Shown here one piece after another: positions 33,948 through 40,473 of a DNA stretch of 64,000 bases. The DNA lies in assembly GCF_000349945.1 (NCBI RefSeq), contig NC_020516.1:744001-808000 (forward strand). The letters run 5' to 3'. This DNA comes from Azoarcus sp. KH32C. Its GTDB lineage: Bacteria; Pseudomonadota; Gammaproteobacteria; Burkholderiales; Rhodocyclaceae. A model generated the notes under the pieces. It ran no database searches. It saw nothing but the letters and a program-made list of their open reading frames with translations, and had not been told where the DNA came from. Each line of letters opens with the position of its first letter. Position 1 is the first letter of the stretch. A program made the position numbers and the translations under genes.

Positions 33948-35078
33948 ATGAATGCGCCGGAATTGCGTTCGCCGATCGTCGGCAATCGCGTCGAATTGAA
34001 CATCTTCACGACGCTCACCTGTAACCTGAAGTGCTCCTATTGCTCGATCGCGGTCGGCGACGTCGTCGGCTCGCAGGGCAAGGCCGAGTACTCGCTCGAC
34101 ACGCTCGACACCTTCGTCGCGACGCATCTCGCGGACAAGGAGATCTACGTCACCTTTTACGGCGGTGAGCCGACGCTGAACATTCCCTTCATTGTCGGGT
34201 TGATGGAGCGCCACCCGACCTGGCGTTACCAGCTGCAGACCAACGGCACGCTGCTGCACCGGCTGCCCGATGCAGTGCTGGCGAAGCTGTCGAACGTGCT
34301 GGTGTCGGTGGATGGCGCCGAACATACGACGGATCACTACCGCGGTCGCGGGGTGTATCGCAAGGTGACCTCGAACATCGAGAAGATCCGGCCGAAGCTG
34401 GGCGGCAAGCTGACTGCGCGCGTGACCTGGGGCCACGAGGACATCAGCTTCGAGGAGCTCGACAGCCTGCTGCCGACTTTCGACTACGTGTACTGGCAGT
34501 TCGCGCAGGCCGAGGGCTTCTACGACGCGGAGAACATGCGGCGCAAGAAGGCGGCGCTGACGCAGCTGATCGACAAGTTCTTCGCCGTCGATGGCCTCTA
34601 TCCCTTCATCCCGTTGATGGGCACGGTGCGCAACAAGGTGCTGCCGTCGCGGGCGCGCGAAGCCTGCAGCGGGCACACGCAGTGCCGCTCGTCGACGCAC
34701 ATCCTGAACATCCTGCCCGACGGGCGCATCTTCCCGTGTCCGGATCTGACGCATCTGCCGGAGCTGCAGAGCGGCGACCTGAACGCGAACTGGCTCAAAC
34801 CGAGTCCGCTGCAGCCCGCGCCCGAGATGCCTTGCGACGGCTGCGAGGCCTTGTCCTTCTGCCGTCGCAACTGCATGAAGAACCTCTACGTCGGCTACGT
34901 GATGGACGACGCGCCCTACCGCGAGCAGGTCGTCGAGCCGATCTGCGAGCTGGTGAAGTTCATGGGCGCCGAGATCGACCGCCGCGACCCGCACGCGTGG
35001 TACGCGAAGGCGTCGATCCCCGTGCGGCGCGAGATCTCCGACTGCGAGATCTACGAGTACGTCGAAGTGATGCCCTGA
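33948..35078 (+). CDS. Radical SAM protein with SPASM-type C-terminal cysteines, function unknown
   Basis: A 376-residue iron-sulfur enzyme. The SAM-cluster motif CNLKCSYC lies near residue 26, followed by the SAM-binding GGEPTL near 67 and an AdoMet-site stretch LVSVDGAEHTTDHYRG. The C-terminal third carries eight cysteines in EACSGHTQC, GRIFPCPD, MPCDGCEALSFCRRNC and EPICEL. That is the pattern of a SPASM or twitch domain holding one or two extra [4Fe-4S] clusters, as in peptide-modifying enzymes. No precursor peptide, transporter or protease is recognisable next to it. It has its own short upstream region with TATAAT. The substrate cannot be assigned; a peptide or protein is a family-level guess. 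Confidence 0.85.
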   Translation: MNAPELRSPIVGNRVELNIFTTLTCNLKCSYCSIAVGDVVGSQGKAEYSLDTLDTFVATHLADKEIYVTFYGGEPTLNIPFIVGLMERHPTWRYQLQTNGTLLHRLPDAVLAKLSNVLVSVDGAEHTTDHYRGRGVYRKVTSNIEKIRPKLGGKLTARVTWGHEDISFEELDSLLPTFDYVYWQFAQAEGFYDAENMRRKKAALTQLIDKFFAVDGLYPFIPLMGTVRNKVLPSRAREACSGHTQCRSSTHILNILPDGRIFPCPDLTHLPELQSGDLNANWLKPSPLQPAPEMPCDGCEALSFCRRNCMKNLYVGYVMDDAPYREQVVEPICELVKFMGAEIDRRDPHAWYAKASIPVRREISDCEIYEYVEVMP

Positions 35079-35096
35079 GCGCCGCCCAGTTGTCGC

Positions 35097-36803
35097 TCAG
35101 GTGTCAAGAACCCCGCGCACGATCTGGGCGAGGTCGTCGATCACGTAGGGCTTGCTGATCATCTTGAACGGTCCCTCCAGCGCTTCGAGCTGCTGCAGTG
35201 CGTTGCCGGTGTAGCCGGACGTGTACAGCAGTTTCAGGTGCGGGCGCAGTAGTTGCGCGCGGCGGGCGATCTCGGGGCCGTTCATGCCGCCGGGCAGCAC
35301 GACGTCGGTGAAGAGCAAGGCGATGCCGGGCTCCTGTTCGAGGATTTCGAGCGCGGCTTTGCCTTCGGACGCTTGCAGGATGCGATAGCCCAGCGCCCCC
35401 AGCAGGCGGCAGACGAGTTCGCGGACGTCATCCTCGTCCTCGACGACGAGGATGGTTTCAGTGCCGGTGGCCTCCGGACGCTGTTCGGCTTCGGCGGGGG
35501 CTTCCTCGACGGGGGCCGGCCGCGCGATGATCGGCAGGAAGAGCTTGACGGTCGTGCCGGTGCCTGGCTCGCTGTAGATCTTTACGTGGCCGCCGGATTG
35601 CTTGACGAAGCCATACACCATCGCGAGCCCGAGGCCGGTGCCCTTGCCGGTTTCCTTGGTCGTGAAGAAGGGCTCGAAAGCCTTCTGGACCACTTCCGGC
35701 GACATCCCGCTGCCGGTGTCGGACACCGCGAGCATCACGTACGAGCCGGGTTTCACGTCGCATTCAAGCGCTGCGTAGTGCTCGTCGAGGTTCACGGCGG
35801 CGGTTTCGATCGTCAGCGTGCCGCCATCGGGCATGGCGTCGCGTGAATTGACGGCGAGGTTGAGCAGCGCCGATTCGAGCTGCGTGACGTCGGCGAGGGC
35901 AGGCGGAAGGTCCGGGGTGATGTGCACGTTGATCCGGATCTGTTCGCCGAGGCTGCGCCGCAGCAGCGTCGTCATGCCGCCGATCATGTCGTTGAGGTCC
36001 AGCGCGATCGGCGCCAGTCGTTGCTTGCGCGAGAAGGCCAGCAGTCGACGGTTGAGCTCGGCGCCGCGCCACGCCGCGTTCAGCGCGCTCTTGATCAGGT
36101 CGTTCGCGAGTGGGTCGCTCTGCACGCGGCGGGCGAGCAGTTGCAGGTTGCCCATTACCACGGTCAGCAGGTTGTTGAAGTCGTGTGCGATGCCGCCCGT
36201 GAGCTGGCCGACCGCTTCCATTTTCTGCGCCTGGTGCAGGGCGCGCTCGGCCGCGGCGCGGTCCTCGATTTCGGATTGCAGTGCGCGATTGGCCTGCTCC
36301 AGCTCGGCGGTGCGCTCGCTGACGCGCCGTTCGAGCTCGTCGTGGGCCTGGCGCAAGGCTTCCTGCGCGAGGCGGCGTTCGGTGGTGTCGCGGATCGCGG
36401 CCGAAATGAGGACGCCGCTGCTCGTGTGCAGCGGACTGAGGCTGATCTCGACCGGCACCTGGGTCCCGTCCTTGCGCTGGCCGCTGAGGTCCAGCCCGGT
36501 ACCCATCGGGCGCACCGACGGAGTGTCGGAGAACTGGCTGCGCTTGCCGACGTGGGCGGCGCGCAGGTTTTGCGGGACGAGCACCTCGATCGACTCGCCG
36601 ATGAGTTCGGCGCGCGTATAACCGAAGAGCTTTTCGGTCTGCGCATTGACCAGCACGATCTGGCCGGCCTGGTCGACGACGACGATGGCGTCGGGTGCGG
36701 CATCAAGCAGTTCGCGCGCGCGTTGTTCGAGTGAGCGGCTGGTCGACAGCTGCGCGGTCAGGCGGGCAATTTGCGCGCCGGGCGATTCGTCGATTTGGTC
36801 CAT
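35097..36803 (-). CDS. Cytoplasmic PAS hybrid sensor histidine kinase with C-terminal receiver
   Basis: A 568-residue signalling protein without membrane helices. A PAS domain comes first (about 30-140: LLDAAPDAIVVVDQAGQIVL, FGYTRAELIGESIEVLVP), followed by a coiled-coil stretch (about 150-195). The HisKA helix has the acceptor His in GGIAHDFNNLLTVVMGNLQ, and the HATPase has AVNSRDAMPDGG, DTGSGMSPEV and GTGLGLAMVYGF. A receiver closes it (about 450-565: LVVEDEDDVRELV, LLFTDVVLPGG with the acceptor Asp). The ATG of 36803 has AGAGG 8 bp upstream. No output regulator is adjacent; it is divergent from the cupin gene. Signal and target are unknown. Confidence 0.88.
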   Translation of the reverse strand: MDQIDESPGAQIARLTAQLSTSRSLEQRARELLDAAPDAIVVVDQAGQIVLVNAQTEKLFGYTRAELIGESIEVLVPQNLRAAHVGKRSQFSDTPSVRPMGTGLDLSGQRKDGTQVPVEISLSPLHTSSGVLISAAIRDTTERRLAQEALRQAHDELERRVSERTAELEQANRALQSEIEDRAAAERALHQAQKMEAVGQLTGGIAHDFNNLLTVVMGNLQLLARRVQSDPLANDLIKSALNAAWRGAELNRRLLAFSRKQRLAPIALDLNDMIGGMTTLLRRSLGEQIRINVHITPDLPPALADVTQLESALLNLAVNSRDAMPDGGTLTIETAAVNLDEHYAALECDVKPGSYVMLAVSDTGSGMSPEVVQKAFEPFFTTKETGKGTGLGLAMVYGFVKQSGGHVKIYSEPGTGTTVKLFLPIIARPAPVEEAPAEAEQRPEATGTETILVVEDEDDVRELVCRLLGALGYRILQASEGKAALEILEQEPGIALLFTDVVLPGGMNGPEIARRAQLLRPHLKLLYTSGYTGNALQQLEALEGPFKMISKPYVIDDLAQIVRGVLDT

Positions 36804-37103
36804 CGAAAATACCTCTGCGGGGCGGCAGGTCGATTGTTCTTTTTGAGTAGCGAAGGCGAATCCCGGCGTGTTGTGCAGAGTCTTCGGAGCCTTCAATACC
36901 GGTAGCGCGGGGTCGTTCGACGTTCGAGCCTCATACGCCGAATATCGTAGTCCGATTCGAAGCGCAGCAGTGCGGGAATGAATCACGCTCGATTTCTTGC
37001 AGTGTCAATTTGTGTGGCGCCGTATACGTGTTTGCGCGCGTCTGCCGTCTATCCTAAGAAAAGAAGCAGGAGGCCTCTGCGGATTCAATGGGAGCGGCCC
37101 ATC
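36804..37103. other. 300-bp intergenic region between divergent genes
   Basis: This lies between the hybrid histidine kinase (minus) and the cupin gene (plus), so it should hold both promoters. I see no convincing -35/-10 pair, operator palindrome or RNA gene. GGAG at 37091-37094 is the ribosome binding site of the cupin gene. Confidence 0.5.
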
Positions 37104-37655
37104 ATGTTCGACAAAGAACGTTTCATTCACGATTGCGTGGGTGCCGTCGCCGACGGCCAGGGAGCCATCCGCGAGCTGGTTGCGGAAGTGGTCTCGCAGG
37201 GCGGGGCGATCATGGCCGAGCTCGGGGAACCCCGGCGCGCGGGCATCAACGCGCTGTACCGCTCGAAGGATCTGACAATCATCAACTTCGTGTGGGCGCC
37301 CTGCATGAGCCTGATGCCGCACAACCACCAGATGTTCTCGGTCGTCGGGATCTATTCCGGGCGGGAAGACAACGTGTTCTGGCGCAGGGCGGGCGGCAGC
37401 ATCGAGGCCGTGGGCGCGAAATCGCTCGGTGTCGGCGACGTTACGGCACTCGAACGCGACGCGATCCATTCCGTGCTCAACCCGATCGGCAAGATGACTT
37501 GCGCGATTCACGTCTACGGCGGCGACTTCTTCGCGCCGCCCGAGCCGCGGAGTTTGTGGGAGCACGAAACCCTGGTCGAGCAGCCGTGGGACGTCGAGAA
37601 GGTCAAGGCGCTCTTCGAGGAGGCCGAGGCGCGCTTCAACGGGTGGGAGCAATGA
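37104..37655 (+). CDS. Cysteine dioxygenase-type cupin protein
   Basis: A 183-residue single cupin. The metal-site pattern is PHNHQMFSVVGIYSGRED (two His separated by one residue, near 72-74) with a third His in RDAIHSVLN near 120. This fits the three-His iron site of thiol dioxygenases (cysteine or 3-mercaptopropionate dioxygenase). ALYRSKDLTII upstream resembles the substrate-side strand. Predicted reaction: O2-dependent oxidation of a small thiol to a sulfinate; the exact thiol is unknown. The start has GGAG 9 bp upstream; an upstream in-frame extension lacks coding character. Confidence 0.72.
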   Translation: MFDKERFIHDCVGAVADGQGAIRELVAEVVSQGGAIMAELGEPRRAGINALYRSKDLTIINFVWAPCMSLMPHNHQMFSVVGIYSGREDNVFWRRAGGSIEAVGAKSLGVGDVTALERDAIHSVLNPIGKMTCAIHVYGGDFFAPPEPRSLWEHETLVEQPWDVEKVKALFEEAEARFNGWEQ

Positions 37656-37721
37656 AGGGTTAGTCTCCCGGGCGGGCCGCGGCGTGCGAGAATCGCGCCC
37701 CCGTCCGCCCGAGATGTCTCC

Positions 37722-38729
37722 ATGAGCCAGGTCCAGCACACCATCACGCATCTTGTCGTCCATAAGCTCCACCGTTCCGGCGAAAGTCCGGCGAGCGCCG
37801 AACTACGCGAGGCCGCGTGCCGTGTCGACGATGCCGCGGTGCGCATGGTCGAGCGCTTGTGCAGTCATTTCGCGGACCGCAGCAGCAAGGGCTACGGTCG
37901 TTTCGAGGATGACGAGGAAGCTTTCCCGCTGCCGCGTCTCGTGCGGGAGCACGTCGTCGACAAGGGTCTCGACTTCGCTGCGCTGTCGAAGCGGATGATG
38001 GACGTGATGCGTCTGTGCGCCGACGAGGAGGGCGCCGATATCTCGGGCTACGTCGTGGTCGCGCGCATCATGGAAGGCAGCTCGGACTGCCTGTGGGTCG
38101 CCGTGGTCGGCGAGGCGGTCGGCAGCGCCGTGACCGGCGCCTTCGACGTCATCGATTGCCTGCATCTCGACTTTTCGGCGCTGCCGGCGGCGGGCCGTAT
38201 CGACCTTTCCGGATGGCAGCGCGGCGACGAGCGCTACATCAGCTTCCTCAAGGGCCGCGGCGACGTCGCGCCATGGTTCAAGCGTTTCCTCGGTTGCAGC
38301 GACATCGTGATCGCGCTGAAGGAGACGAAGAAGCTTGTGCAGCGCCTGTCTGACTTCGCCGAGACGCAGCGCCTCGACCCGCCTGCCCGCGACGCGATGC
38401 TCGAACGGGCGCACGGCTATCTCGACGAACTGGGCGAGAGCGGTTCGCCGCTCGCGATCGACGAGGTTGCACGCAAGATCTGGCCCGAGCAACCGGAGCG
38501 GCTGGATGCCGTCTTGACTGCCGGCGAGGCGCCGCTCGCGAGCGGCTTCGTGCCGGACCGCCGCGCGATCCGCCCGCTGGTGCGCTTCCGCGCTGCCGGC
38601 GAGCAGTGGAAGCTCGAATTCGACCGCAGCAGCCTGCATTCGGGCGCAGTCCATTACGACCGCGCGTCCGACACGCTGGTGCTGTCGGGCTTGCCCGAAT
38701 ACCTGAAGAAGATGCTGCAGGACGAGTGA
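37722..38729 (+). CDS. Nucleoid-associated protein, YejK/NdpA family
   Basis: A 335-residue protein of the 37-kDa nucleoid-associated family. It starts HTITHLVVHKLHRSGES. Middle segments include DISGYVVVARIMEGSSDCLWVA, RGDERYISFLKGRGD and the well-conserved FLGCSDIVIALKETKKLVQR near residues 186-205. The C terminus ends VLSGLPEYLKKMLQDE, also family-like. Length matches E. coli YejK (335). It is a single gene between the cupin gene and the two-partner secretion pair. The molecular role of the family is poorly defined. Confidence 0.88.
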   Translation: MSQVQHTITHLVVHKLHRSGESPASAELREAACRVDDAAVRMVERLCSHFADRSSKGYGRFEDDEEAFPLPRLVREHVVDKGLDFAALSKRMMDVMRLCADEEGADISGYVVVARIMEGSSDCLWVAVVGEAVGSAVTGAFDVIDCLHLDFSALPAAGRIDLSGWQRGDERYISFLKGRGDVAPWFKRFLGCSDIVIALKETKKLVQRLSDFAETQRLDPPARDAMLERAHGYLDELGESGSPLAIDEVARKIWPEQPERLDAVLTAGEAPLASGFVPDRRAIRPLVRFRAAGEQWKLEFDRSSLHSGAVHYDRASDTLVLSGLPEYLKKMLQDE

Positions 38730-38826
38730 CGGGCTGCTTGCGGTCTTGTCATACGCATTTCGCGTGAATCGATCTGAATCTTGATCCAACGCAAAAGACA
38801 TACGTTGCACCGGGCGTATCGTCCAG

Positions 38827-38857
38827 TTGTAACGATTTGTTCCCAAGCCCGTTACAA
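38827..38857. repeat. Perfect inverted repeat in the tpsB upstream region
   Basis: TTGTAACG (38827-38834) and its exact complement CGTTACAA (38850-38857) are 15 bp apart and 23 bp centre to centre, ending 26 bp before the tpsB ATG. A smaller GCCCG/CGGGC hairpin (38847-38851, 38859-38863) overlaps it. It may be a dimeric regulator site or a leader hairpin controlling translation. Confidence 0.5.
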
Positions 38858-38883
38858 GCGGGCCGCCGGAACCCAAGAAGAAA

Positions 38884-40437
38884 ATGCGTACCAGGCTTTG
38901 TACCACTCTCGCCTTGCTTGCAGCCGGCTCGGTCGCGTGCCACGCGGCCCCGGGGGAGGCTGTTGAAGAGGGCGCCCGTTTCCCGATCCAGGAGATCCAG
39001 GTCGGGGGGAACACGCTAGTCGCCAGCGATACGCTGCGGCTGCGGCTCGCGACCTTCCTGGGCGAAGCGAAGAGTGTGCAGGACTTGCTCGCGGCCCGTC
39101 AGGCTATCGTCGCGGCCTATCAGGAAGTCGGCCGCCCCTTCGTGGCAGTCGGGTTGCCCGAGGAATTCGGCACCGACGGCGTCGTCCGTCTGCAGGTCGT
39201 CGAGATCCCGGTGCGCGAGATCCGGATCGAAGGCAACGAAAGGCTGTCGGCCGCCCGCATCCGCGCACGCCTGCCCTCGCTCGTCGAGGAAGAAAGCCCG
39301 GCGATGGACGAAATCAGCCGCCAGCTCGCGCTTGCGAACGACAACCCCGCGCTCAAGCTCAGCATCGAATTCCTGTCGCGCGGCGACATGGCGGCGGATG
39401 CACGCATCTCGGTCGAGGAGAGTGCCCCCGTCAGCTTCGCCATCACGACCGACAACACCGGCACCGCCGAGACCGGTCACTGGCGGGTCGGCCTCTCAGT
39501 GACCGACGCCGATCTCACGGGTTTCGGCGACGTCGCCTCGCTGACCTACATCACGTCGCCCGAAGACGCCGACAAGGTGCACCAGTACGCGGCAAGCTAC
39601 CTATGGCCGCTCGCGCGCCTCGGCGATGCGCTGATCTTTTCCGGCAGCTATTCCGACGTCGACGCCGGCCGCATCAGCGATGCGTTCGACGTCGCCGGGC
39701 AGGGTTCGAGCCTCGGCGTGCGCTATCAGCACACGATCACACGCACGGTGGCGCGCCGCGAGACGCTGGAAGTGGGCGTCGAGCGCCGCCGCTATCGCAA
39801 CATCGTCGATTTCTCGGGTTCGGACCTCGGTGGCGAGGTCGCGAGCCGGCCGCTGACGGTGACCTATGCCTATTCCGACCAACGCCCGACTTTCCAGTGG
39901 GGCGCGAGCGTCGGTTACGCGCACAACCTTCCGGGCGGCAGCGGCAACGACGACCAGGCCTACGGCGAGGGCCGTTCCGGTGCGACCGCGCGCTGGTCGC
40001 TGTGGCGCGTCAATGGGCGGATCGCGACGCGTCTGCCCTGGGGCGTCGTCGCCCAGGTCTCGGGCGAAGGCCAATACACCAGCGATCCGCTGATCTCGGG
40101 CGAACAGTTCGGCCTCGGCGGCGCGCGCTCCGTGCGCGGCTTCGACGAGCGAGAGGTCGCGGGCGACCGCGGCTGGCGGATCGGCGGCGAGCTCAGCTCG
40201 CCCCAGTTCGGCGACTGGGGCCGTTTCGCGGTCTTCGCCGACCGCGGCGGCGAGACGCGCCTCTCCCCGCTGGCAGGCGAGAGCAGCGGCGAAAACGTTG
40301 CCAGCTGGGGACTCGGCTGGCGCTACAACCGCAGCGGCTTCGCCGCGCTTCTCGACTGGGCGCAAGTGCTCGACGGCACCGCGGAAACGGGAAGAGGGCA
40401 CCAGAAGATTCACGTACAGGCGTCTTTGCAGTTCTGA
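38884..40437 (+). CDS. Two-partner secretion outer membrane transporter (TpsB, FhaC/ShlB family)
   Basis: Secretes the partner TpsA across the outer membrane. The 517-residue precursor has a signal peptide (RTRLCTTLALLAAGSVACHA). POTRA 1 is at about 30-105 (FPIQEIQVGGNTLVASDTL) and POTRA 2 at about 107-180 (VREIRIEGNERLSAARIRAR). A 16-strand barrel follows with the VRGF motif in ARSVRGFDEREVAGDRGW near residue 417 and a terminal aromatic strand ending ASLQF, as expected for Bam-dependent insertion. No long N-terminal plug helix is obvious. The tpsA gene begins 36 bp downstream, so the pair is one operon. Confidence 0.92.
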   Translation: MRTRLCTTLALLAAGSVACHAAPGEAVEEGARFPIQEIQVGGNTLVASDTLRLRLATFLGEAKSVQDLLAARQAIVAAYQEVGRPFVAVGLPEEFGTDGVVRLQVVEIPVREIRIEGNERLSAARIRARLPSLVEEESPAMDEISRQLALANDNPALKLSIEFLSRGDMAADARISVEESAPVSFAITTDNTGTAETGHWRVGLSVTDADLTGFGDVASLTYITSPEDADKVHQYAASYLWPLARLGDALIFSGSYSDVDAGRISDAFDVAGQGSSLGVRYQHTITRTVARRETLEVGVERRRYRNIVDFSGSDLGGEVASRPLTVTYAYSDQRPTFQWGASVGYAHNLPGGSGNDDQAYGEGRSGATARWSLWRVNGRIATRLPWGVVAQVSGEGQYTSDPLISGEQFGLGGARSVRGFDEREVAGDRGWRIGGELSSPQFGDWGRFAVFADRGGETRLSPLAGESSGENVASWGLGWRYNRSGFAALLDWAQVLDGTAETGRGHQKIHVQASLQF

Positions 40438-40473
40438 CAAAACGTAGCCATTCGTTCAGGGAGGCTCAAAAAA

